NCBI RefSeq assembly: GCF_000184345.1
Contig: NC_017583.1
Coordinates: 2,294,001-2,358,000, forward strand
Direction: 5' to 3'
From: Spirochaeta thermophila DSM 6578
Lineage (GTDB): Bacteria; Spirochaetota; Spirochaetia; Winmispirales; Winmispiraceae
Length of the DNA stretch: 64,000 nucleotides
Shown: piece by piece, positions 36,140 to 44,773 of the stretch
Layout: each line of letters begins with the position of its first letter
Position numbering within the stretch: position 1 is the stretch's first letter
The notes under the pieces: generated by a model
What the model saw: the letters and a program-made list of their open reading frames with translations, nothing else
What the model was told of the DNA's origin: nothing
The model's database searches: none
Made by a program: the position numbers and the translations under genes

Positions 36140-38018
36140 GACTTCCTCCCGACACCTGCTTCACAGGGTCGAAACCATCCTGGGAGGAGGTGCGCTCCTC
36201 GTCCTCACCACGCTCCCTCTGCTTGAAATGGGGGCCCGTCTCCTCTTCTCCACCGGCATCCCGGGGAGCAGCGACTTCCTCCACCACCTGGTGATCTGGG
36301 TCACCTTTTTCGGTGCCATGATGGGGAGCAGGATGAAGAGTCATCTCTCCATCGCCTTCTTTGAGAGCATACTCCCCCGCAGGTGGAAGACCGTCCTCCT
36401 CGTCCTCATCTCCTGGTTCGCCGGCGTACTCACCACGGTGCTCGCCCTCAGCGCCGTATCCCACTATGTGCTCGCCTTCGACCCCCACGCTCACATAGAG
36501 GGGGTCCCCTTGAGAGCGATCACCTGGGTGATCCCCCTGGGATTCTCGGTGATCGCAGCGAGGTTCTTCCTTCGGGCACCCGTCTCCTCACCCTCGGCCC
36601 GCGCCCTCCTCATGGGGGCCGGACTGTGCACAGGTCTCGCCCTCGGCGCCCCCGCCGTCTCCAACCTCCTCTCCGCGGGCGGCCTGGAACACCCACTTCT
36701 CACCGCCGTCTCCGAGGCCATCGCGGCCCTCTCGGCGCGCCACGGGGTCTGGGTGGTCCTCGGCCTCGTCCTCCTCATCCTCCTGGGACTCCCCCTCTTC
36801 GTGGGCATCGCGGGGATCAGCCTCTTCCTCCTCCTCGGGAGCTGGGGCGTCCCCGAAGTGGTTCCGGACGAAATCTACACCCTCCTCACCGACACCCCGA
36901 TCCCCCCCATCCCGCTCTTCACCCTGGTGGGATTCCTCCTCTCGGCGAGCAAAGCCGGCGACAGGTTCATCGCCTTCTTCAGACGCCTCTTCCACCACCT
37001 TCCGGGAGGCGTGGCGATCGTGGCGATCCTCGTGTCGGCCTTCTTCACCACCTTCACCGGTGCCTCGGGCGTGGCCATCCTCGCCCTCGGTGGCGTGCTT
37101 TCCTATGTGATGATCCAGAGCAGACAGTATTCGCGGCCCTTCACCCACGGGTTGCTCACGGCCTCCGGGACCATAGGTCTGCTCTTTCCTCCCAGCCTCC
37201 CTATCATCATCTACGGCTCGGTGGCCCATGTGAGCATCAAGGACCTCTTCATCGGCGGATTCATCCCCGGTCTCATCCTGGTGGGGTCGCTCATCATCTA
37301 CAGCATCGTGTGGAGCCTGCGGCATCCGTCTCCCGAAGGCACGACCGGGAAAGAGAACAAGACCAGGGGAAGGCTGCTCGACGTCATATGGGAGGTGCTC
37401 CTCCCGCTCATCATCGTGGCGGGATTCTTCAGCGGCATCTTCACCTTGGTGGAGACCGCGGCCTTTTCGGTGGTCTACATCTTCATCGTGGAGGTCTTCA
37501 TCACGAAGGAGGTCTCCCTCAGGGAGGCGTGGAAGACCATCGAACGGGCCCTCCCCATCATCGGGGGGATCCTCCTGCTCCTGGGAGCGGCGAAGGCCCT
37601 CTCCTACTACATCGTCGACACCCAGTTCCCCCTCGTGCTCACCGCCTGGATGAAGGCGCACGTCGGTTCGAAGTATCTCTTCCTCCTCCTGGTGACGATC
37701 ATCCTCCTCATCACCGGGTGCCTCATGGACATCTTTTCGGCCATCATGATCGTCGCCCCGCTCCTCGTGCCCCTCTCGGAGGCCTACGACATCCACCCCG
37801 TCCACATGGGGGTGCTCTTCCTCGCCAACCTCGCCGTGGGATACCTCACCCCTCCGGTGGGACTCAACCTCTTCCTGGCCTCCTACAGGTTCGAGGAACA
37901 TCTCCTCTCCATATACAAGCAGGTGATCCCATTCTTCCTCGTCCTCTTCGCGGCGGTACTGCTCATCACCTATGTTCCGGCCCTCTCCCTCGGGCTGCTC
38001 CACCTCCTGGGAGGGTAG
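36126..38018 (+). CDS. tatQM: Fused TRAP transporter membrane subunit (DctQ-DctM)
   Basis: 630 residues, all membrane helices. About 1-170 corresponds to the small DctQ subunit; the rest is the large DctM subunit with typical segments LGLPLFVGIAGISLFLLLGSW, ASGTIGLLFPPSLP, and FLANLAVGYLTPPVGLNLF. Q and M are one polypeptide, as in some TRAP and TPAT systems. The start overlaps tatP by 14 bases, so the three genes form one unit. Confidence 0.93.
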   Translation: MRIDETSSRHLLHRVETILGGGALLVLTTLPLLEMGARLLFSTGIPGSSDFLHHLVIWVTFFGAMMGSRMKSHLSIAFFESILPRRWKTVLLVLISWFAGVLTTVLALSAVSHYVLAFDPHAHIEGVPLRAITWVIPLGFSVIAARFFLRAPVSSPSARALLMGAGLCTGLALGAPAVSNLLSAGGLEHPLLTAVSEAIAALSARHGVWVVLGLVLLILLGLPLFVGIAGISLFLLLGSWGVPEVVPDEIYTLLTDTPIPPIPLFTLVGFLLSASKAGDRFIAFFRRLFHHLPGGVAIVAILVSAFFTTFTGASGVAILALGGVLSYVMIQSRQYSRPFTHGLLTASGTIGLLFPPSLPIIIYGSVAHVSIKDLFIGGFIPGLILVGSLIIYSIVWSLRHPSPEGTTGKENKTRGRLLDVIWEVLLPLIIVAGFFSGIFTLVETAAFSVVYIFIVEVFITKEVSLREAWKTIERALPIIGGILLLLGAAKALSYYIVDTQFPLVLTAWMKAHVGSKYLFLLLVTIILLITGCLMDIFSAIMIVAPLLVPLSEAYDIHPVHMGVLFLANLAVGYLTPPVGLNLFLASYRFEEHLLSIYKQVIPFFLVLFAAVLLITYVPALSLGLLHLLGG

Positions 38019-38042
38019 TACTGGATGGATCACGCATCCCTG

Positions 38043-38051
38043 TGCTAGGAT
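38043..38051 (+). promoter_or_regulatory. Extended -10 element, sphingoid-base genes (leaderless type)
   Basis: TGC-TAGGAT, then CAGGCT, then the ATG at 38058. Same arrangement and same TGC extension as at zwf and fumC. No Shine-Dalgarno is present. Confidence 0.5.
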
Positions 38052-38057
38052 CAGGCT

Positions 38058-38876
38058 ATGACATCGTTCGAAAACAGGTGGATCTACATCACGGGCGGCT
38101 CGAGCGGCATAGGCAAGGCCTGCGCCCGGCTCTTCGCCGGAGAAGGGGCGCACATCGTGCTCATCGCCCGGAACCAGGAGCGCCTCGCCCGAGCGAAGGA
38201 GGAGGTGGCCGCCGCCTGCAGGAGTCCGAACCAGGAGGTACTCACGCTCCCCCTCGACGTCTCACAGGGGGCTCGGATCCGCGAGACGCTCGGGAAGTGG
38301 ATGAGGGAACACCCCGCCCCGGACGTGCTCATCACCTCGGCCGGCGTGGCCTATCCCAACTACTTCGAACGGATCCCCGACGAGTGGTTCGAACGGACCA
38401 TCGACACCAACCTCAAGGGTACCTGGTACACGGTGCACTCGCTGTACCCCGCCATGAAGCAGAGGGGGAGCGGCTACATCGTGATGGTCTCCTCGATGGC
38501 AGGCTACATCGGTGTCTTCGGGTACACCGCCTACAGCGCCTCGAAGTTCGGCATCATCGGCTTCGCCTCGTGCCTCAGGAGCGAGGCGGAACTGCACGGG
38601 ATCACCGTGTCGGTCCTCTGCCCCCCGGACACCGACACCCCCCAGCTCCACGAGGAGGAGAAGACCAAGCCGCCCGAGACCAAGGCCGTGAGCGGTACGG
38701 TGAAACCCGTGCCGCCCCAGTTCGTGGCCCGGGAACTCCTCAAAGGGATGAGGAAGCGACGCTTTCTCATCACTCCGGGGCTCGAGGGCACACTCATAGA
38801 GAAGATCAACCGTCACTTCCCGAACCTCGTCTATACGATCAATCAGGCACAAGTGAAAAGAACAGCACACCACTAA
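38058..38876 (+). CDS. Short-chain dehydrogenase, 3-ketodihydrosphingosine reductase type
   Basis: 272 residues. The Rossmann start is TGGSSGIGKACARLFAGEG and the catalytic Tyr-Lys is in YSASK. The decisive segment is CPPDTDTPQLHEEEKTKP, followed by ETKAVSG, which is the hallmark of the KDSR/TSC10 group that reduces 3-ketosphinganine to sphinganine. The neighbour 12 bases downstream is a serine palmitoyltransferase-like enzyme, which supports the assignment. A general ketoreductase of fatty-acyl type is the main alternative. Confidence 0.8.
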   Translation: MTSFENRWIYITGGSSGIGKACARLFAGEGAHIVLIARNQERLARAKEEVAAACRSPNQEVLTLPLDVSQGARIRETLGKWMREHPAPDVLITSAGVAYPNYFERIPDEWFERTIDTNLKGTWYTVHSLYPAMKQRGSGYIVMVSSMAGYIGVFGYTAYSASKFGIIGFASCLRSEAELHGITVSVLCPPDTDTPQLHEEEKTKPPETKAVSGTVKPVPPQFVARELLKGMRKRRFLITPGLEGTLIEKINRHFPNLVYTINQAQVKRTAHH

Positions 38877-38888
38877 ACGGAGGAGCGC

Positions 38889-40103
38889 ATGGCACAGACC
38901 ACACGGACGGATATCTTCAAAAAGTGCTACGAGTTCAAGGAAGCAGAGAAGGCCAGGCAGGAGGGGTGGTATCCCTACTTCAGACCCATCAACGAGAACC
39001 ACGGCAACACGGTGATCATCGAAGGGAAGAAGTTCATCATGGCGGGGTCGAACAACTACCTGGGTCTGTCGCAGGACCCGAGGGTGATAGAGGCTGCGAA
39101 GAAGGCCGTGGAACGCTACGGGACGAGCTGCTCGGGCTCTCGATTCATGAACGGCACCCTCGCCCTCCACGAGGAACTCGAGCACCGCATCGCCAGGTTC
39201 GTCGGGAAAGAGGCGGCACTCTGCTTCACGACGGGATACCAGACCAACCTCGGCTCCATTTCGGCCCTCATGGAGACGAATGGCCATATCGTCACCGACA
39301 AGCTCAACCACGCCTCCATCATGGATGGGATCATGCTGGGCTCCGCCTTCACGCGCTGCCGGAACATACACCGGTTCAAGCACAACAACATGGACGATCT
39401 GAGGGAGGTGCTCTCCCGCATCCCGCCGGACGAGCCGGTGCTCATCGTGACCGACGGGGTCTTCAGCATGGAGGGGGACATCGCGAAGCTCCCCGAGATG
39501 AAGAAGATCGCCGACGAGTTCGGCGCCAGGATCTACCTCGACGAGGCCCACGCCATGGGAGTGCTGGGGAAGACCGGACGGGGGACCCTCGAGCACTACG
39601 GAGATCCCAACCTCGCGGACCTGGTGATGTGCACCTTTTCCAAGTCATTCGGCTCCATCGGCGGGTTCATCGCCGGGGATGCGGAGGTCATCGACTACAT
39701 CCAGCACCACTCCCGGCCGCTCATCTTCAGCGCGAGCATGCCGCCCGCCCAGATCGCCGCAGCCCTCGCGGCACTCGACATCATCGAAAAGGAGCCGGAA
39801 CGCGTACACAGGCTTCAGGAGATCGGCCGGAGGATGATCCAGGGGTTCAAGGACCTCGGGTTCGACGTGGGGGACACCGAGACGCCCATCGTTCCCCTCA
39901 TCATCGGCGACAACGAGAAGACCTTCAAGTTCTGGTACACCATGTACCAGGAAGGGCTCTACACCAACCCCGTGATCTCACCGGCGGTCCCGCCCAACCG
40001 GGCTCTCATCCGTACCTCGTTCATGGCAACCCACACCGACGAGGAGCTGGAGGCCACCCTGGAGATCGCAGGGAGGGTGGGCAAGGCCATGGGGCTCATC
40101 TAG
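38889..40103 (+). CDS. Serine palmitoyltransferase-like alpha-oxoamine synthase
   Basis: 404 residues, PLP-dependent. Features: YFRPINENHG start, GSNNYLGLSQDP, SGSRFMNGTLALHEELE, the cofactor-stacking NHASIMDG, LDEAHAMGVLG and the Schiff-base lysine in TFSKSFGSIGG. It condenses an amino acid with an acyl-CoA. Candidates are serine palmitoyltransferase, glycine C-acetyltransferase (Kbl) and BioF. Pairing with a KDSR-type reductase and the N-terminal YPYFRxI pattern favour serine palmitoyltransferase. RBS is GGAGGAG. Confidence 0.8.
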   Translation: MAQTTRTDIFKKCYEFKEAEKARQEGWYPYFRPINENHGNTVIIEGKKFIMAGSNNYLGLSQDPRVIEAAKKAVERYGTSCSGSRFMNGTLALHEELEHRIARFVGKEAALCFTTGYQTNLGSISALMETNGHIVTDKLNHASIMDGIMLGSAFTRCRNIHRFKHNNMDDLREVLSRIPPDEPVLIVTDGVFSMEGDIAKLPEMKKIADEFGARIYLDEAHAMGVLGKTGRGTLEHYGDPNLADLVMCTFSKSFGSIGGFIAGDAEVIDYIQHHSRPLIFSASMPPAQIAAALAALDIIEKEPERVHRLQEIGRRMIQGFKDLGFDVGDTETPIVPLIIGDNEKTFKFWYTMYQEGLYTNPVISPAVPPNRALIRTSFMATHTDEELEATLEIAGRVGKAMGLI

Positions 40104-40137
40104 CCGAAGGAGAACACCAGACACGTCGTGAAAACCG

Positions 40138-40167
40138 CACACCGTCCCGGCCGGGACGGTGTGTTTC
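40138..40167. terminator. Bidirectional terminator
   Basis: A perfect 26-base palindrome, CACACCGTCCCGG followed by its complement (40138-40163), with TTT on the right and AAAA just to the left. It lies between converging genes. Confidence 0.85.
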
Positions 40168-40930
40168 ATGTTCGGCCCGCCTCGGAAGACCCCCTCGCGA
40201 GGAGATAGCGCACCTGTCCTTCCTTGGTGAGGGGGATGATCACATCTCGATAGAACGAGAGGATGAATTCGGGATCAACCACCTTCCGGATCCGCCTGTC
40301 CACCTTTGACTGGAGCCAGTCAGCCTTCTCCCGCACGCGGGCGAGGATCCGCTGTTCCACTTCGGGCCTGGAGAGGAGGGCGAGGACCGCCTCCCGATCG
40401 CCCTTCTCGATGAGGGGTCGATAGAGGGCCGCATCTTTCCGATACTTGGCCTCGGCCACGAAGTACGAACCGAAGTGCACCCTTCGTGAGATGGCCTGAA
40501 GCACCATCACGTCATGCTCCACACTCGAACCATACTGGCCGTCATCCCCTGGAGGACAGAACGAAGGGATGGCGGCGAGGTAGGCCTCCACGATCCGGGG
40601 CATGAGATTGACGGTGTCGTAGTCGTCCACCCCCAGACCGTAGTCCGGAAGGATGACCTTTCTCCTGGGCGCGGGGAGATCCCGGTAGAAGGGGCGCTCC
40701 TCGGGCACACAGAAGCGCCCGAATACCGCGTCCATCTCCTCCTGGTATCTGAGGCGCAATTCGAACAGAGAGGCCTCCCCACCTCCCTCGAAGCCGCTCT
40801 TCCCCTTCTCGTAGGCCATCCTGTTCTCGTGGAACTGGGCCCTGTCCAGGAAACGAGCGATGATCGTCTCCTCGAGGCCCGAGAGCCGGGCCGCGATGAG
40901 GTCCACGTCGAACGAGATGGTCGGGACCAT
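40166..40930 (-). CDS. Chorismate mutase, eukaryotic (AroQ-beta) type
   Basis: 254 residues that align along their whole length with yeast and plant chorismate mutases rather than the 90-residue bacterial AroQ. Conserved stretches are LEETIIARFLDRAQF near the start, SSVEHDVMVLQAISRRVHFG in the middle, VAEAKYRKD, and FYRDVIIPLTKEGQVRYLL at the end. The enzyme converts chorismate to prephenate for Phe and Tyr. Eukaryotic relatives are allosteric dimers controlled by Trp and Tyr; whether this one is cannot be read here. ATG at 40930 has GGTGAGG upstream. Confidence 0.85.
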   Translation of the reverse strand: MVPTISFDVDLIAARLSGLEETIIARFLDRAQFHENRMAYEKGKSGFEGGGEASLFELRLRYQEEMDAVFGRFCVPEERPFYRDLPAPRRKVILPDYGLGVDDYDTVNLMPRIVEAYLAAIPSFCPPGDDGQYGSSVEHDVMVLQAISRRVHFGSYFVAEAKYRKDAALYRPLIEKGDREAVLALLSRPEVEQRILARVREKADWLQSKVDRRIRKVVDPEFILSFYRDVIIPLTKEGQVRYLLARGSSEAGRT

Positions 40931-40937
40931 AGACACC

Positions 40938-41462
40938 TCACCAGTATCCGCATCGTTTGAGGAGGGAAATCTCCCGGGCGAGTCCAGGGGTCACGCGGTC
41001 GTCGCCGACCGAGGTCTCCACCTCCTCCTTCTTCCAGAATCTGAGCTCCTCTATCTCCTCTGGATCGGGAGAGAACGGCCCATCGTGGACCGTGATGAAC
41101 ACCCCCACGAGTTCGGTCTCCCAGGGGGTCTCCACCTTCATGCGCCCCACCCATACGAGGGGGAGCCCCTCCAGACCGAGCTCCTCCCTGAGTTCCCTCC
41201 GCGCGGCCTCCTCGTGGTCCTCTCCAGGCCGGACGTGACCGCCCACAGCGGTATCCCACCGCCCCGGGCACACGTCCTTCCGTATGGAACGCCGCTGCAG
41301 GAGCACCTCTCCCCTCCGGTTCATGACCACCACGTGCACCGTGCGGTGCATGAGTCCCGGATCCCTGTGGCAGGCCTCTCTCGGGGCCGTGCCCACCACC
41401 CTGTCCTGGTCGTCTACCAGGACGCAGGTCTCACTCCCCCCCTGTTCGAGCCCGTGGTCCAC
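40938..41462 (-). CDS. Nudix hydrolase (IDI/YfcD-like)
   Basis: 174 residues with a complete Nudix box GGHVRPGEDHEEAARRELREELG, split here as GGHVRPGEDHEEAARR and ELREELG. The N-terminal VDDQDRVVGTAPREACHRDP and LMHRTVHVVV are typical of the YfcD/isopentenyl-diphosphate-isomerase-like branch. The substrate is unknown. GTG start at 41462 with AAGGAGG upstream. It lies eight bases before the chorismate mutase gene and overlaps the small zinc protein upstream. Confidence 0.88.
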   Translation of the reverse strand: MDHGLEQGGSETCVLVDDQDRVVGTAPREACHRDPGLMHRTVHVVVMNRRGEVLLQRRSIRKDVCPGRWDTAVGGHVRPGEDHEEAARRELREELGLEGLPLVWVGRMKVETPWETELVGVFITVHDGPFSPDPEEIEELRFWKKEEVETSVGDDRVTPGLAREISLLKRCGYW

Positions 41463-41649
41463 GTTCCCTCCTTATCCTCGGGGACTCCTCGAACACCGGG
41501 CATGCCCGGCCCGTGGCACGGAGCACCTCGAGACTCGGGAGTTCCCTGCTCTTGATCCCGAAGACCATGCAGGCACGGGGGAATCGGGGATCCCAGCTCA
41601 CCCTGAAGTGCCTGCACGCGGGACAGTACGGCACCCTGGCTCCCGCCAT
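41431..41649 (-). CDS. Small zinc-ribbon-like protein
   Basis: 72 residues with four cysteines arranged as PYCPACRHF, RACMVFG and RACPVFE, a pattern of a small conserved family of unknown function (C-x2-C-x-F-x-x-x-W-D-P...C-x-x-F-G-x-K-S). It probably binds zinc. The ATG at 41649 is chosen because homology starts there. TATAGA lies six bases upstream and no Shine-Dalgarno is present. The end overlaps the Nudix gene by 32 bases. Confidence 0.7.
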   Translation of the reverse strand: MAGARVPYCPACRHFRVSWDPRFPRACMVFGIKSRELPSLEVLRATGRACPVFEESPRIRRERGPRARTGGE

Positions 41650-41655
41650 GTCTTC

Positions 41656-41661
41656 TCTATA
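41656..41661 (-). promoter_or_regulatory. -10 element, zinc protein-Nudix-chorismate mutase operon
   Basis: TATAGA, then GAAGAC, then ATG. A TTGAAG lies 18 bases upstream on the minus strand. Confidence 0.45.
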
Positions 41662-41696
41662 CCCCGACACCACGGTGTCCTTCAAGCCCCATACAC

Positions 41697-41721
41697 GAAA
41701 AGGGCGGCCACCCGGCCGCCC
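41697..41721 (-). terminator. Terminator after hppA
   Basis: On the minus strand GGGCGGCC-GGGT-GGCCGCCC, then TTTTC. Confidence 0.88.
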
Positions 41722-41744
41722 GTGGATTCCGAAGCCCACCCCTC

Positions 41745-43781
41745 CTAGCGCAGGTTGGGAGCGATCACCAGAGAGACCACGCTCATGAGCTTGATCACGA
41801 TGTCCATGGCGGGTCCCGCGGTATCCTTGAAGGGATCCCCCACGGTGTCACCCACCACCGCCGCCTTGTGAGACTCGGAGCCCTTCCCGCCGTAGGCGCC
41901 GCCCTCGATGTATTTCTTGGCGTTGTCCCAGGCCCCTCCGGCGTTCGCCATGAACAGGGCGAGCATCACCGCAGAGACCATAGCCCCCACGAGCAGGCCT
42001 CCGAGCATCTCGGCCCCTCCCAGGTACCCCACGAGAGGGGGTATCACCACCGCGGAGAGTCCCGGGATGATCATCTCTCGGATCGCCGCCTTGGTGGCGA
42101 TGTCCACACACGCCACGTAGTCGGGCTTCTCCTTGCCTTCGAGGAGCCCCTTGATGGAGCGGAACTGCCGGCGCACCTCCTCGATCATCGCGAAGGCCGC
42201 CCGACCCACCGCCCCGATCACGAACGAGGAGAACACGTAGGGGAGCATGGCCCCCATGAGCACGCCCACGATGACTTTCGGCTGGGTGATGTCGATACCG
42301 GGAAGCCCTGCGGCCTCCTCGTAGGCCACGAAGAGCGAGAGGGCGGTGAAGGTGGCCGACCCTATCGCAAACCCCTTTCCGATGGCGGCCGTGGTGTTGC
42401 CCACCGCGTCGAGCTTGTCGGTCCTCATCCGCACCTCGGGATCGAGCTTGGCCATCTCCGCCAGACCGCCCGCGTTGTCGGCGATGGGGCCATAGGCGTC
42501 CACCGAAACCTGGTACCCCACGGTGGAGAGCATGCCCACCGCCGCGATGGCGATACCGTAGAGGCCGGCGGCGAGGTAGGCGAGGTACGTGGCCAGTCCG
42601 AGCACGATCACCGGGAGACCGGTGGACTGCATCCCCACCTCTATCCCCGCGATGATGTTGGTCGCCGTCCCGGTGTGCGAGGAGCGCGCCACCGCGAGCA
42701 CGGGCTTCTTCCCGTCACCGGTGTAGTACTCGGTGATGATCCCCACGAGCACCCCGGCCACGAGGCCCGAGAGCACGGCGAGGAATAGTCCCAGGGGCGT
42801 GACGACGAGTCCCTGCTCGGGAGAGAGGATCCAGAAGACGGCAGGGTACGTGAAGAGGAGCATGAGCCCTGCGGCCACGAAGCTCCCCAGGTTGAGGGCC
42901 TTCTGCGGATGCCCCCCTTCCCTCGTCCGGACGAAGAAGGTCCCGATGATCGAAGCGATGATACCGACGCCTGCTATGAGGAGGGGGAGGATCGCGAGCC
43001 GGAAGGACCCGAGGGCACCACCGAGCACCACCGAACCGATGATCGCCCCGATGTACGACTCGCAAAGATCGGATCCCAGGCCCGCCACATCGCCCACGTT
43101 GTCGCCCACGTTGTCGGCGATCACCGCAGGGTTGCGGGGATCGTCCTCGGGGATACCCGCCTCCACCTTTCCCACGAGGTCGGCGCCCACGTCGGCCCCC
43201 TTGGTGAAGATCCCCCCGCCCACACGGGCGAAGAGGGCGATGGAACTCGCGCCCATCGAGTACCCCGAGATGATGGGGATCACCAGGCCGTTGAGTACCT
43301 GCACCTCCGAGCCGAAGACCCGCGAATAGACGAGGAAGAGTGCGGAGAGTCCCAGGATCCCAAACCCCACCACCGAAAGGCCCATCACGCTCCCGCCGTT
43401 GAAGGCCACCGTGAGGGCCGGGACCAGCCCTCTCTCGGCGGCGTGGGCGGTACGGACATTGGCCTGGGTGGCCGCCCGCATACCCACGAAGCCCGCGAGG
43501 GCCGACATGAGGGCGCCCACGAGGAAGGACACCGCCACCAGTCGTTCGTAGCCCTGTTCTCCGAGGACGAGCACCATCGTCACCGCGGCTGCGAACAGGA
43601 CGATCACCTTGTACTCACGGGCCAGGAAGGCCATCGCCCCCGCCCTTATGGCAGCGGCGATCTCCTGCAGACGGTCCGCCCCTGTCTCCTGTTTCTTTAT
43701 CCAGAAATAACGGAAGAACGCAACTACAAGTGCCGCCAGTCCTGCTCCCAGGGGGAACAGGAGCAAGAGTTGATCCTGCAT
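41745..43781 (-). CDS. hppA: Membrane ion-pumping pyrophosphatase (K+-dependent type)
   Basis: 678 residues with about 16 membrane helices. It couples PPi hydrolysis to ion export. Catalytic loops [11 protein letters not shown] (195-205), [13 protein letters not shown] (222-234) and the C-terminal DNAKKYIE and [13 protein letters not shown] are intact. [10 protein letters not shown] (461-470) has Ala465 where K+-independent enzymes carry Lys, so it should need K+. Glu241 in SDLCESY occupies the gate position found in Na+-pumping members. So it may pump Na+ or both Na+ and H+, which the sequence alone cannot settle. ATG at 43781 with GAGGAG; longer upstream frame rejected. Confidence 0.93.
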   Translation of the reverse strand: MQDQLLLLFPLGAGLAALVVAFFRYFWIKKQETGADRLQEIAAAIRAGAMAFLAREYKVIVLFAAAVTMVLVLGEQGYERLVAVSFLVGALMSALAGFVGMRAATQANVRTAHAAERGLVPALTVAFNGGSVMGLSVVGFGILGLSALFLVYSRVFGSEVQVLNGLVIPIISGYSMGASSIALFARVGGGIFTKGADVGADLVGKVEAGIPEDDPRNPAVIADNVGDNVGDVAGLGSDLCESYIGAIIGSVVLGGALGSFRLAILPLLIAGVGIIASIIGTFFVRTREGGHPQKALNLGSFVAAGLMLLFTYPAVFWILSPEQGLVVTPLGLFLAVLSGLVAGVLVGIITEYYTGDGKKPVLAVARSSHTGTATNIIAGIEVGMQSTGLPVIVLGLATYLAYLAAGLYGIAIAAVGMLSTVGYQVSVDAYGPIADNAGGLAEMAKLDPEVRMRTDKLDAVGNTTAAIGKGFAIGSATFTALSLFVAYEEAAGLPGIDITQPKVIVGVLMGAMLPYVFSSFVIGAVGRAAFAMIEEVRRQFRSIKGLLEGKEKPDYVACVDIATKAAIREMIIPGLSAVVIPPLVGYLGGAEMLGGLLVGAMVSAVMLALFMANAGGAWDNAKKYIEGGAYGGKGSESHKAAVVGDTVGDPFKDTAGPAMDIVIKLMSVVSLVIAPNLR

Positions 43782-43995
43782 ACGTCGCTCCTCGTAAGGA
43801 TGAATATTTATGCATACCTTGTAGCACCTTTGAGGAACCTTTTCAAGGGCATCCGGTGATCGATAGTCCACACTTTTTCGTATTTTATTCCCAAAAAAAG
43901 AGATAATTATTCAAACCCCCAGCCGAAAACGCTCACTTTACTTTTCGGCCCCATTGATCTACACTTTTCAATAGCCACAAGAAAAAGGAGTGAGC

Positions 43996-44760
43996 ATGAT
44001 ACGGTACTACCTTTCCATCTTCCCCACGGAGGGACTCATCGCATCACAGCTTTCACCCGAGGACTTCGGGGCCTACATGGCCACCGGGACGAGGAAAGGG
44101 GCCTACGAGGGAATCATGTTCATCGAAGTGGAGGGCGAATTCGGCAGTTTCTTCGACTGGGAGTACGCACGGAAGCGGTGTGTCCCCCATCCCAACGGGG
44201 AACCCAAGCACTCGGTGTACCTGGGAGTCTACAGAGTGCTCGAGCACGTCCCCCTCGAGAGCTTGAAGGATCTCTACCTCACCACCCGTGATGGTCGTAC
44301 CCTCAAGTTGCAACAGGCTCCCTATCGCCCCGGTGCACCACGATCGTACTACCTCTACCAGGAACTCTGTCCCATCACCCCCCTGGTGGTGAGCTCCCTC
44401 CCTCCCGGAGATTTCGCCGCCAAGATCTCCGACGGCTCGAGCAAGATCTACGTCCCCACCATCGCCTTCGCAGACATCAAGACCATCGACTTCGACCACC
44501 CCGAGGAGACCGGGAACATAGGGGCGATCTACGACAGGAACATCGAACACCTCGAGGACTGCATCAAAACCGTGGTGGAGAACAAAGAGAAACCCACCAA
44601 GACCATCGAACGGTCCCACATCGGGTCGTTCTCCTACCAGATCATCAACACCGGTGTGTACGTGGGGAACAAGGACGGGATCGTCTTCTACCCCATGAAA
44701 TCGGTGGACGAACTGCGCCGTCACCACTACGACTGGGCGAAATCGGCTCTCATCATCTAG
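43996..44760 (+). CDS. Conserved protein of unknown function
   Basis: 254 residues; I do not recognise the family. It is soluble with no signal peptide, mixed alpha/beta and rich in aromatic residues. It begins MIRYYLSIFPTEGLIASQLSPEDFG, contains GAYEGIMFIEVEG and FADIKTIDFDHPEETGNIGA, and ends YPMKSVDELRRHHYDWAKSALII. The ATG at 43996 follows AAAAAGGAG. hflX starts 13 bases later, so the two are probably co-transcribed. Confidence 0.7.
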   Translation: MIRYYLSIFPTEGLIASQLSPEDFGAYMATGTRKGAYEGIMFIEVEGEFGSFFDWEYARKRCVPHPNGEPKHSVYLGVYRVLEHVPLESLKDLYLTTRDGRTLKLQQAPYRPGAPRSYYLYQELCPITPLVVSSLPPGDFAAKISDGSSKIYVPTIAFADIKTIDFDHPEETGNIGAIYDRNIEHLEDCIKTVVENKEKPTKTIERSHIGSFSYQIINTGVYVGNKDGIVFYPMKSVDELRRHHYDWAKSALII

Positions 44761-44773
44761 GAATGGAGGCACG

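Noticed and set aside
36383-40309. 1308-codon open frame on the plus strand across tatQM, the reductase and the SPT-like gene
   Set aside because: It is a shadow frame produced by high GC in the third position; its product is Arg/Pro/Gly-rich with no family resemblance, while the three other-frame proteins are clearly conserved.
43782-43871. 30-residue extension of the pyrophosphatase
   Set aside because: Starts at a GTG without a ribosome site; the ATG at 43781 has GAGGAG and begins at the first membrane helix.
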